DNA of 64,000 nucleotides, from contig DASQNC010000069.1 of NCBI GenBank assembly GCA_035645145.1, forward strand, positions 1 to 64,000. Direction: 5' to 3'. This DNA comes from Azospirillaceae bacterium (GTDB taxonomy: Bacteria > Pseudomonadota > Alphaproteobacteria > Azospirillales > Azospirillaceae). The notes beneath the pieces are model-generated. The model did not search any database and was not told the DNA's origin. It worked only from the letters and a program-made list of their open reading frames with translations. Made by a program: the position numbers and the translations under genes. Shown here piece after piece: positions 36,700 through 47,003 of this stretch. Each line of letters opens with the position of its first letter. Position 1 is the stretch's first letter.

Positions 36700-37210
36700 C
36701 GTGCCGCCGGGGCCGCGCCGACGACGGCTGGGATTCGGGCGGCTCGGTCGGCGACGTATTGGTCGCCCACGGTGTCGCGGTACTTGTCGGTATAGGCCTT
36801 GTTGATGGCCTGGATGCGCCCCGAGGTCTCCATCCTGGCGATGCATTCCCCTCGAAGCCGGGCTTCAGCGAAGCGTCCCGGAATCCCGCCCCGAAGCGGT
36901 TCGGCGGGAAGATGGCGGTGAAGGTGACCGGTTGGGCCGGGTCGAACGGGAGCGATGCCCCGCTCTTTGCGCGCTTGGCGAGCTGGCGGTTGTACTCGGC
37001 GAAGATCAGGCCGTCGCCCAGGCTCTTGCCCGACAAGCCGCCGGCGCATTCGAACGCTTCGCGCAGGATGTCGACCCCGCGGCCCTGCCCCTTCTCGTCC
37101 ATCATGGGCGGCAGATTGGCCGCGATGACGGTCAGGTTCTTGGCGGCGGCCGGCCCGGCAACGGGAAACGCGAACAGAAACGAGGCCGTGGTCCTGAAAA
37201 GTAAGCGCAT
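36700..37210 (-). pseudogene. Family 3 periplasmic solute-binding protein remnant
   Basis: A signal peptide (MRLLFRTTASFLFAFPVAGPAAA) and the first lobe (LTVIAANLPPMMDEKGQGRGVDILREAFECAG) of an amino-acid-type binding protein are intact to about 36850. The frame then shifts. In another frame the C-terminal helix ARMETSGRIQAINKAYTDKY and YRDTVGDQYVADRA appears, but the central 100 or so residues are missing. It is therefore a deleted, frameshifted gene. No permease or ATPase of such a system is adjacent. Confidence 0.75.
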
Positions 37211-37350
37211 GCTCCGCCTTCGGCAGGGATCCGCCCCGGAGAGCCGGCGGATACACGCCGAAGGATAGGGAACGAACGGGTGGGGTTCAGCACAAGGTTG
37301 CGGAGACACCCTGGTGGACCTGCGCCCGGGCGCAGGTCCAGGTCCTCGGT

Positions 37351-37578
37351 TCAGCGAACCGGCGTGCGGGTGATGGTCTTGATGGGGCCGCGGGGACGGC
37401 CGGACATCTCGGCCACTTGGCGGTCCTGCGCCTCGATGAAGGCGCGGGCGGGGGCGTCACCGTCCAGCCCGCTCAATTGGGCCGCCGGGACCTTCCGGTT
37501 GGAGGTCCGGGTGCCGTCCTGGTAGAGGACGTCGAACAGGACGAAGCCGGTTTCGACCTTCTGCTTCTTGTTGGCCAC
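37351..37578 (-). CDS. Conserved small protein of unknown function
   Basis: A 75-aa soluble protein (MANKKQKVETGFVLFDVLYQ start), with DGTRTSNRKVPAAQL in the middle and RGPIKTITRTPVR at the end. I recall this as a recurring alphaproteobacterial type but know no function. It lies 17 bp downstream of infA on the same strand, so it is probably co-transcribed. Confidence 0.75.
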   Translation of the reverse strand: MANKKQKVETGFVLFDVLYQDGTRTSNRKVPAAQLSGLDGDAPARAFIEAQDRQVAEMSGRPRGPIKTITRTPVR

Positions 37579-37595
37579 GACTGCCTCCGGGGTTG

Positions 37596-37871
37596 TCAGC
37601 GGCGGCGGATCGGAGGACGCCGGGGTGCGCCGGACGGCGGCGCCGCGGCCGGGTCCTTATGGCGGAAGTTGATGCGCGCCTTGGTGAGGTCGTAGGGGGT
37701 CATCTCCAACGTCACCCGGTCGCCCGCCAGCACGCGGATGCGGTTGCGCTTCATGCGCCCGGCCGCGTAGGCGATCAATTCGTGCCCGTTGTCCAGGCGT
37801 ACGCGGAACCGCGCGTCGGGCAGGACTTCCAACACCAGCCCTTCGGTTTCAATCAGGTCTTCTTTCGCCAT
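37596..37871 (-). CDS. infA: Translation initiation factor IF-1 (long form)
   Basis: A 91-aa S1/OB-fold protein: [20 protein letters not shown], then [51 protein letters not shown]. The core matches IF-1 residue for residue in layout. The final 20 residues ([18 protein letters not shown]) are an extra Pro/Arg-rich tail; standard IF-1 stops at about 72 aa. It binds the 30S A site during initiation. It may be a second infA copy. It sits between a cold-shock gene and a small unknown gene. Confidence 0.93.
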   Translation of the reverse strand: MAKEDLIETEGLVLEVLPDARFRVRLDNGHELIAYAAGRMKRNRIRVLAGDRVTLEMTPYDLTKARINFRHKDPAAAPPSGAPRRPPIRRR

Positions 37872-37929
37872 ATGCGTGCCTTCCAGTCCAGCTACGCCGT
37901 GGCGGGCCGGGCTCAGTCCTTGGAATTGA

Positions 37930-37961
37930 AAAAGGAATCGAGGCGGGGATTGTTCCCCGCC
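37930..37961 (-). terminator. Intrinsic terminator of the cold-shock gene
   Basis: GGCGGGGA-TTGT-TCCCCGCC (37942-37961) lies 16 bp after the cspA-type stop. On the minus strand it is followed by a T-rich run (TTCCTTTTTC, about 37927-37936). Confidence 0.8.
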
Positions 37962-37976
37962 CCGGTGTCCGCCGCC

Positions 37977-38186
37977 TTAGAGCGCGCGGAGGTTCGTCGC
38001 CGAACTCTTACCCTTGCGCGGGTCGACTTCGGTGTCGAACGAGACCTTCTGGCCCTCGTTCAGATTGCCGATGCCCGAACGTTCGACGGCGGAAATATGT
38101 ACGAAGACGTCGGGCCCGCCGCCATCCGGCTGGATGAAGCCATAGCCCTTCGTGCCGTTGAACCACTTAACCGTACCAGTCGCCAT
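37977..38186 (-). CDS. CspA-family cold-shock protein
   Basis: A 69-aa OB-fold RNA chaperone: [20 protein letters not shown] with RNP1 (KGYGFI), [13 protein letters not shown] with RNP2, and [20 protein letters not shown]. Full length. The upstream gap of about 260 bp leaves room for the long 5' leader typical of csp mRNAs. It has its own terminator before infA. Confidence 0.96.
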   Translation of the reverse strand: MATGTVKWFNGTKGYGFIQPDGGGPDVFVHISAVERSGIGNLNEGQKVSFDTEVDPRKGKSSATNLRAL

Positions 38187-38372
38187 GGGATGCTCCCTCG
38201 TCTGGCGCCGCCGGGGACCGGATGGTCCCGGCATCAAATCGACTTCGGGTAGCGAACGAAACCAAGCCGCAGGGGAGGCCGATCAACCCAGAGCAATCCG
38301 ACGTCATAAAGATGGGCATAAAGGTGCGGCCGCGCAAAGAAGGAATCGCAGGGCCGCGATCAATCCGGCGCA

Positions 38373-38412
38373 CCCTTCCGCACCGCCTCGGGGGCGGGGC
38401 GGTGCGGAAGGG
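38373..38412. terminator. Strong hairpin after the LuxR-type gene
   Basis: Perfect 15-bp arms CCCTTCCGCACCGCC / GGCGGTGCGGAAGGG with a 10-base G-rich loop, 34 bp downstream of the regulator stop. No T-run on either side, but the stem is long enough to act as an end structure. Confidence 0.6.
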
Positions 38413-38445
38413 CCGTCGGGTCGGACGGTTGCCGGAACGCAGGTG

Positions 38446-39129
38446 TCAAACCGCCATTTCCGACGTGCGGCCCGTTGGCTTCTCGGCCGGCCGCTCCGTC
38501 GCGAAGCCGTTGTTCATGGCCCAGATGGCGGCCTGGGTGCGGTTGCTGCACCCGATCTTGCGCAACAGGCTTTTCAGGTGGACCTTCACCGTCGCTTCGG
38601 TGATGGACAGCTCGTTGGCGATCATCTTGTTGCTGTGCCCGCGCAACAGGCCGCCCAGGATCTGCGCCTCGCGGGCGGACAGGCCACGGGGGCTGCGCAG
38701 GTCGGCCGGGGCCGGGCCCGGACGGCGCACCAGCATCTCCGCCACGTCCTGCGGCAGCACCTTTTCGCCGATGGCGACCAGACGCAGGCTCTGCGCGACG
38801 GCTTCGGGCGAGCGGTCCTTGGAGACGATGCCGTCGGCCCCGGCTTCCAGCGCACCCATGATGCGCTCGGCGTCGAGGGTGGCGGCCAGGTGCACGACCC
38901 GGGCGTTCGGGGCAGCCTTGCGCAGCGCGGTCACCGCCTGGACGACGGTGGCGGTGTCGGGCGCGTCGATCAGGATCAGGTCGACCTCGACGCCTTCCTC
39001 GAACTTGGCGGCGGCTTCCTGCCAACGCGCGGCTTCCGCCGCGATTTCGAAATCGCCTTCGGGCAGCAGATGCCGGAAACCTTGGCGGAAGAGGGTGCTG
39101 CCCTCCACGAGCATAATCCGGATCGGCAT
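38446..39129 (-). CDS. LuxR/NarL-type regulator with a degenerate receiver domain
   Basis: A 227-aa protein. The N-terminal receiver keeps the phospho-acceptor position (D55 in DLILIDAPD) and the Lys (K104 in GIVSKDRSPEA). The acidic pair near the N-terminus is reduced to one Glu (IMLVEGS), and the Ser/Thr switch appears replaced by Ala (VVHLAAT). The C-terminal GerE helix-turn-helix is canonical: GLSAREAQILGGLLRGHSNKMIANEL (in parts) and ATVKVHLKSLLRKIGC. It could therefore be weakly or not phosphorylated. No kinase is directly adjacent; the hybrid kinase is 1.8 kb away. Confidence 0.9.
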   Translation of the reverse strand: MPIRIMLVEGSTLFRQGFRHLLPEGDFEIAAEAARWQEAAAKFEEGVEVDLILIDAPDTATVVQAVTALRKAAPNARVVHLAATLDAERIMGALEAGADGIVSKDRSPEAVAQSLRLVAIGEKVLPQDVAEMLVRRPGPAPADLRSPRGLSAREAQILGGLLRGHSNKMIANELSITEATVKVHLKSLLRKIGCSNRTQAAIWAMNNGFATERPAEKPTGRTSEMAV

Positions 39130-39585
39130 TGCGTAGCCTCTTCGAAAGGGAAAATTAATTTTAGTTTTCTCGCAGGATTTGCCGGTTGCGCCAACGCACG
39201 CATCCGGTCGAGCAGACGATATTCCGTTCTAGGCGTCCTATAGATATGCCTGCGGAAAGGGGTAGGCCCGCTTGTACTTTCAGGTGAGGCCCGACATCCC
39301 GCCCGACATCCTATCCGGGCCGGCGAGGTCCCGTCCACCCTCTGACCGGGCCCGTCGGAGTCGGCGGGCCCGGCCGCGGGGGGTTCCGGCGGCGTGTGCG
39401 GCGGGATAAGGTGCCGTCCCGCGGGGCCCGCCGTTGTTCCCTGCGCGTCCGCCCCGAGGGACCCGCCCTTCCCCGACCGGACGGCCGGAGCCGGTGTTCC
39501 CGGCCGGGTGGCCGGCCTGCGCCGGAGCGGCCGGTGTCCATGGTCCTGTCCGACGCCCCATGCCTGACACCTACGGGATGCCTTG
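39130..39585. other. Divergent intergenic region with an AT-rich patch
   Basis: An AT-rich patch (AAAATTAATTTTAGTTTTC, 39151-39169) lies just upstream of the LuxR-type gene, a likely promoter or bending-protein site. The rest, toward dcp, is GC-rich and featureless. Confidence 0.45.
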
Positions 39586-41616
39586 ATGAGCCAGAACCCC
39601 TTCTTCGAGACCTGGACGACGCCGTTCGGCCTGCCGCCCTTCGACCGTATCCGGCCCGAGCACTTCCCGCCCGCCTTCGACCGCGGCATGGCCGAACATC
39701 TGGCGGAGATCCAGGCGGTCGCCGGGTCCGTGACGGCCCCGACCTTCGCCAACACCATCGAGGCGATGGAGCGCGCCGGGCGGTTGCTGGACAAGGTCTC
39801 CCGGGTGTTCTTCAACCTGAATTCCAGCAACACCAACGACGCGCTGGAGGCGGTCGCGCGCGACTACGCGGCCAAGCTCGCCCAGCATCAGATGCGGGTG
39901 GCGCTCGATCCGGCGTTGTTCGCGCGGATCTCCGACCTTTACGACCGGCGCGCGGACCTGGGCCTGGCCCCGGACCAGTTGCGGCTTCTGGAACGCTACC
40001 GGCTGGACTTCGTGCGCAGCGGGGCGGCCCTGCCCGACGACCGCAAGGCCCGGATGGCGGAGATCTCGGGGCGCCTGGCGACCTTGCAGACACTGTTCGC
40101 CCAGAACGTGCTGGCGGACGAGAAGGCCTGGCATCTCCTGCTCGACGAAAAGGACCTGGACGGCCTGCCGGATTTCGCGCGGGCGGTCGCGGCCCAGGCG
40201 GCCAGGGAGCGCGGGCACGAGGGCCGGTATGCGGTCACCCTTGCGCGGTCGTCGGTCGAACCGTTCCTGACCTTCGCGAACCGGCGCGACCTGCGCCGGC
40301 AGGTGTACGAGGCGTGGGTTGCGCGCGGCGAGCACGACGGGCCGAACGACAACCGCCCGCTGGTCCGCGAAATCCTCGCCCTGCGTGCCGAACAGGCGCG
40401 GCTGCTGGGGTACCGCACCTATGCCGAGTTCAAGCTGGAGGACACCATGGCCAGGACGCCGGCCGCGGTGTCCCGCCTTTTGGAACAGGTGTGGGAACCG
40501 GCCAAGCGGAAGGCCGAGGCGGAACGCGCGGAGTTGCAGGCCCAGGCCCGCGCCGAGGGCATGAACGACGAGATCGAGCCCTGGGACTGGCGCCACTACG
40601 CCGAGAAGGTGCGCAAGGCCCGGTACGACCTGGACGAGGCCGAGGTGAAGCCGTACTTCGTCCTGGAAAACATCACCCGGGCCGCGTTCGACACCGCCAC
40701 CCGCCTGTTCGGGATCACCTTCCACGAGCGCCCGGACCTGCCCGTCTACCATCCGGACGTCCGCGCCTACGAGGTGAAGGACACGGACGGCCGGCACGTG
40801 GGCATCTTCCTGCACGACAACTTCGCCCGGATCGGCAAGCGGTCCGGCGCCTGGATGAGCAGCTACCGCGTGCAGGAAGCGTTTGACGGCGACGTGTCGC
40901 CGATCGTCGTCAACAACAACAACTTCGCCCGCGGCGAGCCGACGCTGCTCAGCTTCGTCGACGCCTCGACCCTGTTCCACGAGTTCGGGCACGGCCTGCA
41001 CGGCCTGCTCAGCCGGGTGCGCTACCCGTCGCAGTCGGGCACGGCGGTGCGCCGGGATTTCGTGGAGTTCCCGTCGCAGGTCTACGAGCACTGGCTGTCG
41101 GAGCCGGAAACGCTGCGCCGGTACGCCGTCCACTACAAGACCGGCGAGCCGATGCCCGAGGACCTGCTGACGCGGCTGCTGGCCGCCCGGAAGTTCAACC
41201 AGGGTTTCGCAACCGTGGAATACACGTCGTCGGCGTTGATCGACCTCGACTTCCACATGCACCCCGCGCCCGGGACCCTCGACGTGGCGGCGTTCGAGCG
41301 CGACATGCTGGCCCGGATCGGCATGCCGGCCGCGATCCGGCTGCGTCACCGCCCGACGCACTTCCAGCACCTGTTCGGCGGCGACGGCTACGCGGCGGGC
41401 TATTACTCCTACCTGTGGTCGGAGGTGCTGGACTCCGATGGGTTCGAGGCGTTCGTCGAGGCCGGCAGCCCGTTCGACCCCGATCTGGCGGCGCGGCTGA
41501 AGACCGTGCTGTCGTCCGGCGACACCCGGGATCCGATGGAGCTCTACGTCGCCTTCCGTGGCCGCGAGCCGGACACGGCACCCCTGCTCAAGCAACGGGG
41601 ATTGGCCGAGGCCTGA
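39586..41616 (+). CDS. dcp: M3-family oligopeptidase / peptidyl-dipeptidase Dcp
   Basis: A 676-aa zinc metallopeptidase. The HExxH site is in TLFHEFGHGLHGLLS (about residue 465), and the third ligand region follows (RRDFVEFPSQVYEHWL). The C-terminal YTSSALIDLDFH and FGGDGYAAGYYSYLWSEVLD are typical of Dcp/thimet peptidases. It cleaves short peptides in the cytoplasm; there is no signal peptide. A TTG lies directly before the ATG at 39586; I use the ATG. Confidence 0.95.
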   Translation: MSQNPFFETWTTPFGLPPFDRIRPEHFPPAFDRGMAEHLAEIQAVAGSVTAPTFANTIEAMERAGRLLDKVSRVFFNLNSSNTNDALEAVARDYAAKLAQHQMRVALDPALFARISDLYDRRADLGLAPDQLRLLERYRLDFVRSGAALPDDRKARMAEISGRLATLQTLFAQNVLADEKAWHLLLDEKDLDGLPDFARAVAAQAARERGHEGRYAVTLARSSVEPFLTFANRRDLRRQVYEAWVARGEHDGPNDNRPLVREILALRAEQARLLGYRTYAEFKLEDTMARTPAAVSRLLEQVWEPAKRKAEAERAELQAQARAEGMNDEIEPWDWRHYAEKVRKARYDLDEAEVKPYFVLENITRAAFDTATRLFGITFHERPDLPVYHPDVRAYEVKDTDGRHVGIFLHDNFARIGKRSGAWMSSYRVQEAFDGDVSPIVVNNNNFARGEPTLLSFVDASTLFHEFGHGLHGLLSRVRYPSQSGTAVRRDFVEFPSQVYEHWLSEPETLRRYAVHYKTGEPMPEDLLTRLLAARKFNQGFATVEYTSSALIDLDFHMHPAPGTLDVAAFERDMLARIGMPAAIRLRHRPTHFQHLFGGDGYAAGYYSYLWSEVLDSDGFEAFVEAGSPFDPDLAARLKTVLSSGDTRDPMELYVAFRGREPDTAPLLKQRGLAEA

Positions 41617-41726
41617 GGATCGCCCCCCGGCCCCCGGACCATCGGGGGCCGGGCTGCGACACCGGTCCTGTTGCCAGGTGGCGCGCCTGCGCGTTAGGAC
41701 GGAAAGGCCCCACTGCCGGAGGAGAA

Positions 41727-42158
41727 ATGCCGGGCCGCCAGTGCGCCGCGCTTCCCGTCCGCGGAAGCGGCGAAGCCATCGAGGTTCTGCTTGTCACATC
41801 CCGCGACACGGGCCGTTGGGTGTTGCCCAAGGGCTGGGTCGAAAAGGGCTGGGCGCCGCCCGACATGGCCGCGCGCGAGGCGTTCGAGGAGGCCGGCGTG
41901 GAAGGCCGGATCCGGTCCGCGCCGATCGGGTCCTACACCTATGACAAGCGGCTCCCGAAGAACCGCATCCGCGTCTGCAAGGTCCATGTCTTCGTGCTGG
42001 AGGTCGAGCGCGAGCTGGATGCCTGGCCGGAGATGGACCAGCGCCAGCGGCGCTGGATGACCCCCGGCCAAGCGGCGTATCTGGTGGCCGAGGGCGGGCT
42101 TGTGGATCTGCTTCTGCGCATCGCCGCCGACCCCGGGCACGTCCTCGACGCCGCGTGA
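41727..42158 (+). CDS. Nudix hydrolase, DIPP-like
   Basis: A 143-aa Nudix protein. The box GWVEKGWAPPDMAAREAFEEAGVEG (in parts, about residues 37-61) keeps the REAFEEAG catalytic core. WVLPKGWVEKG before it resembles diphosphoinositol polyphosphate phosphohydrolases. The substrate in this bacterium is unknown (possibly nucleoside or inositol polyphosphates). GGAGGAG lies only 2 nt before ATG 41727, an unusually short gap. It starts 110 bp after dcp and converges with the MFS gene. Confidence 0.88.
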   Translation: MPGRQCAALPVRGSGEAIEVLLVTSRDTGRWVLPKGWVEKGWAPPDMAAREAFEEAGVEGRIRSAPIGSYTYDKRLPKNRIRVCKVHVFVLEVERELDAWPEMDQRQRRWMTPGQAAYLVAEGGLVDLLLRIAADPGHVLDAA

Positions 42159-42175
42159 CGGCCCCGGGGAGGGCT

Positions 42176-43468
42176 TCAGCCCCGCCCCGGCCGTCCCAAA
42201 AGCCGCCCCACCGGAAACCGCCCGTCCGCCACCAGCACGGTCAGCCATGCCAGCACCCCCAGGACGGTGAAGCCGGCGACGAGCGGGCGCACGGTGCCGT
42301 CGAACGCCTGCCCGACCAGCCAGCCGAAGGTGGCGCCGGCGGCGGTGGTGTAGAAGCCGATGAACGAGGAGGCCATGCCGGCGACGCGGCCCAGCGGCTC
42401 CATCGCCATGGCGTTGAAGTTCGGCGTGATCAGGCCGAAGCAGAAGAAGGCCGCGGCCAGGAACAGGGCGAGCCCCCACAGGGGCGGATGCGCGGGCCAG
42501 CCCAGGGCGACCATCACCGCGCAGGCGGCGACGTACCCGATCAGCGCGGAATGGGAGACCCGGCGCATGCCCAGGCGCATCACCAGCTGCGCATTGGTGA
42601 GCGAGGCCACGGCCATTACCGCGGCAATGGCGCCGAACACGACCGGGAACATCGCGCCCAGCCCGTAGACGTCCACGAAGACCTGCTGGGCGCTGCCGAT
42701 GTAGCTGAGCAGCCCGCCGAACAGGAAGCCCATGGCCACGGTGTAGCCCAGCGTGGTGCGGTTGGTGACGACCATCCGGAACGTCGCGGCCAAGGCGCCC
42801 GGGGACAGCGGCTGCCGGGCCGCGGCGGGGCGCGTTTCGGGCAGGCGCAGGACCATCCAGCCCAACACCAGGGCCGCCGTCAGGAACAGGAATCCGAAGA
42901 TCCAGGGCCACGGGCCCAGGTGCAGGATGCCTTCGCCCATGGCCGGGGCCAGGATCGGCACGATGATGAAGACCATCATGATGAAGGACATGACCCGGGA
43001 CATGGCCGGTCCCGCGAAACGGTCGCGCACGATGGCGATCGAGACGACCCGGGGTGCCGCCGCCCCGAACCCCTGCACCGCGCGGGCGGCCAGCAGCCAT
43101 CCGAACCCGGGCGCCAGCACCGCCCCGATGGCGCCGACGGCGAAAATCAGCAGGCCGGCGACCAGCACCGGCTTGCGCCCGAACCGGTCGGACAGGGGGC
43201 CGTGGAACGGCTGGCCCAGGGCGAACCCCACCATGTAGATGGTGACGACGAGCTGCCGGTCGTTCGGCTCCGCCACCGCAAAGGTGCGCGCGATGTCCGG
43301 CAGGGCGACCAGCATGATGTCGATGCCCAGGGCGGTCAGCGCCATCAGCAGGGCGATGAGCGCCACGAACTCGCCGAAGCGGATGTCGCGGGGCGGCGTG
43401 CTCACGGGCGGAGCCGCCCCGGTGCCGGTGGGGGTGCCGGTGGAGGTGTTGTTGAGGGCGTCGGGCAT
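42176..43468 (-). CDS. Bcr/CflA-type MFS drug efflux transporter
   Basis: A 430-aa major facilitator with 12 hydrophobic segments. The first loop motif A is present (GPLSDRFGRKPVLVAGLL, about residues 95-112), and motif C-like AARAVQGFGAAAPRVVSIAIVRD matches the Bcr/CflA drug:H+ antiporter family. The first 30 residues are a hydrophilic Thr/Gly/Pro-rich tail. The substrate cannot be deduced. It is convergent with the Nudix gene, 17 bp apart. Confidence 0.9.
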   Translation of the reverse strand: MPDALNNTSTGTPTGTGAAPPVSTPPRDIRFGEFVALIALLMALTALGIDIMLVALPDIARTFAVAEPNDRQLVVTIYMVGFALGQPFHGPLSDRFGRKPVLVAGLLIFAVGAIGAVLAPGFGWLLAARAVQGFGAAAPRVVSIAIVRDRFAGPAMSRVMSFIMMVFIIVPILAPAMGEGILHLGPWPWIFGFLFLTAALVLGWMVLRLPETRPAAARQPLSPGALAATFRMVVTNRTTLGYTVAMGFLFGGLLSYIGSAQQVFVDVYGLGAMFPVVFGAIAAVMAVASLTNAQLVMRLGMRRVSHSALIGYVAACAVMVALGWPAHPPLWGLALFLAAAFFCFGLITPNFNAMAMEPLGRVAGMASSFIGFYTTAAGATFGWLVGQAFDGTVRPLVAGFTVLGVLAWLTVLVADGRFPVGRLLGRPGRG

Positions 43469-43585
43469 GCCGGCAGCTTCCTATGCCCCGGCGTCCGGGG
43501 CAAGGCGGTCATGGCCGGGGCGCCCCCGGCGCCGGCGTCGGCGCTCCGCTTGGCTTGCGCGGCCCTGTTTGGAGATTGGGCGGTC

Positions 43586-44332
43586 TTAGCCGGGCCACGC
43601 CTCCGCCGCCTCGCGGGCGGCCGTCCGCAGGGCCGCGCACCCGGATGACAGGGCGGGTCGGATGCGGGCGCGCGCGTCCGCCAGCTTGCCGTGCCGTGCC
43701 GCCAGCAGCGCCAGCCGGTAGGCGTCCAGGCCCGCGATGTCGCCGGCGCAGGCGTCGATCAGGCGCGCGCGCCGGCCGCCGCCGTCCTCGAAGTTGAAGC
43801 CGCTGTCCGGGAAGCGGGCGGACAGTTCGGCATAGGCCTGCCGGGCCGTCCAGAAACCGCCGCCGAAGAAGGCCGCGTTGCCCAGGCGCAGCAGCACGCC
43901 GTCCATGCCGGGCAGGTCGGGGCAGCGCCCGCGCACCTCGGCCAGCGACGCGGCGACCCAGGGCAGGATGCGCAACTCGGCTTCGGGGGTGTCGACGGCC
44001 CGCAGATGGGTTTCCGTCTCCGCCACCCGGGCGGCGCACTGCGCGGGGTCCAGGGGCTGCGGAACCGGGGGCTGGGCCGCCGGCCCGCCCAACTGGGCGC
44101 AGGCGGACAGGCCGAGCGCCGCGAGCGCGGCCAGGGCATGCCGGAGGGGGGGGCGTCGGGGTTTGATGCCGCGGAGCGAAAGTTTCGACTTTCGTTCCGC
44201 GGAGGGCGCGACGGCGCCCCGCGCCCACTGGCGCGTGAGCCAAGCCGGAGGCGCCGGCGACTGAGGAAACGAGCCAAACGCATGTCCCCATGCGCTCGGC
44301 GGTATGAGGCGTCGGGGTTCGGGGTGTCGCAT
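43586..44332 (-). CDS. Putative lipoprotein with an abnormal N-terminus
   Basis: The mature part reads as a lipoprotein: a hydrophobic stretch HALAALAALGLSAC with lipobox LSAC, then about 175 residues of helical, TPR-like sequence (FWTARQAYAELSARFPDSGF). But no ATG, GTG or TTG lies close before the signal; the first ATG, at 44332, would put 75 residues in front of the Cys. Just upstream of the signal the DNA contains a 15-bp-arm palindrome encoding AERKSKLSLRGI. The true start is uncertain, and the palindrome may have inserted between start codon and signal. Confidence 0.55.
   Translation of the reverse strand: MRHPEPRRLIPPSAWGHAFGSFPQSPAPPAWLTRQWARGAVAPSAERKSKLSLRGIKPRRPPLRHALAALAALGLSACAQLGGPAAQPPVPQPLDPAQCAARVAETETHLRAVDTPEAELRILPWVAASLAEVRGRCPDLPGMDGVLLRLGNAAFFGGGFWTARQAYAELSARFPDSGFNFEDGGGRRARLIDACAGDIAGLDAYRLALLAARHGKLADARARIRPALSSGCAALRTAAREAAEAWPG
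44169..44202. repeat. Palindromic element inside a lipoprotein 5' region
   Basis: CCGCGGAGCGAAAGT-TTCG-ACTTTCGTTCCGCGG: 15-nt arms with a single G/T wobble and a stable tetraloop. It falls in frame within the N-terminal part of the lipoprotein gene. This is the form of palindromic dispersed elements known to insert in coding regions. Confidence 0.75.
44279..44294. repeat. Short perfect hairpin
   Basis: CGCATG-TCCC-CATGCG, 77 bp from the larger palindrome, in the same N-terminal region of the lipoprotein gene. The two hairpins may belong to one element. Confidence 0.5.
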
Positions 44333-44395
44333 GGACGCCCCTTTGCCCCAACTCGCCCACCGAAGTCCAGAACCGCCGGCTCTCCGGTCCTGGTT

Positions 44396-46336
<1,941 letters not shown>

Positions 46337-46465
46337 GGCGCTACGCCTCCCTGGCATCGCTTTTTGAATTTGGGCGCATTATTGCCACCCCGCCCGCCTT
46401 CCACAAGGCGGCGGACGGTGGATGGGGCGTCGACCGGCCGACGGGGGCGCCGCGACGGCGGCCGG

Positions 46466-46861
46466 TCAGTTCAACCGGGTCGGCGCGTTGGCGGGGCTGT
46501 CCAGCGAGAAGGCCGGGATCTGCGCCTCGAAGGCGCCGCCGCCCGCGCGTTCCATGCGGTAGCTGCCGGCCATGAACCCGGACGGGGTCGAAAGCGGGCA
46601 GCCGCTCGTGTACTCGAACGCCTCGCCGGGTTCCAGGACCGGCTGTTCGCCCACGACGCCGACGCCGACCACCTCCTGCACGCGCCCGGTGGCGTCGGTG
46701 ATGCGCCAGTGGCGGTGGGTCAGGCGGACGGTCTCCGCGCCCTGGTTCTCGATGCGGACGTGATAGGCCCAGAACCAGTGCCGCTCCTGGGGCGAGGACT
46801 GGGCCGCCAAGTATTCGGGCCGGACCGTGATCCGGATGTGGTTCGTGGTCTGGGTGTACAT
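46466..46861 (-). CDS. apaG: ApaG domain protein
   Basis: A 131-aa FNIII-like beta-sandwich protein. Family features: TNHIRITVRPEYLAAQSSP, HWFWAYHVRIENQGAETVRL, WRITDATGRVQEVVGVGVVGEQPVL (in parts) and YTSGCPLSTPSGFMAGSY. ApaG is linked to Ap4A metabolism and Co2+/Mg2+ handling; the biochemical role is unclear. It starts at ATG 46861; much longer open frame upstream is unrelated. Separated from ompA by a terminator. Confidence 0.95.
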   Translation of the reverse strand: MYTQTTNHIRITVRPEYLAAQSSPQERHWFWAYHVRIENQGAETVRLTHRHWRITDATGRVQEVVGVGVVGEQPVLEPGEAFEYTSGCPLSTPSGFMAGSYRMERAGGGAFEAQIPAFSLDSPANAPTRLN

Positions 46862-46943
46862 CGCCGTGGACCCTGGTCGGCGGACCACGCTAGCGCATGG
46901 CGGACGGGGCTCCAAGGGGCGGAGGTGGGGGACGGCGGTGGCG

Positions 46944-46978
46944 CAAAAGAAACGGGCCCTCCCCGTGGGAAGGGCCCG
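46944..46978 (-). terminator. Intrinsic terminator of the OmpA-family gene
   Basis: CGGGCCCT ... AGGGCCCG (46953-46978) forms the stem. On the minus strand it is followed by TTTCTTTTGC. It lies 26 bp after the OmpA-family stop. Confidence 0.85.
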
Positions 46979-47003
46979 CGAGCACCATTGCGCAGGGTCG
47001 GCC

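Noticed and set aside
34230-37256. 1008-codon frame antisense to the hybrid kinase
   Set aside because: Opposite a gene with all kinase motifs; composition is that of an antisense shadow. Only its last part overlaps the solute-binding remnant.
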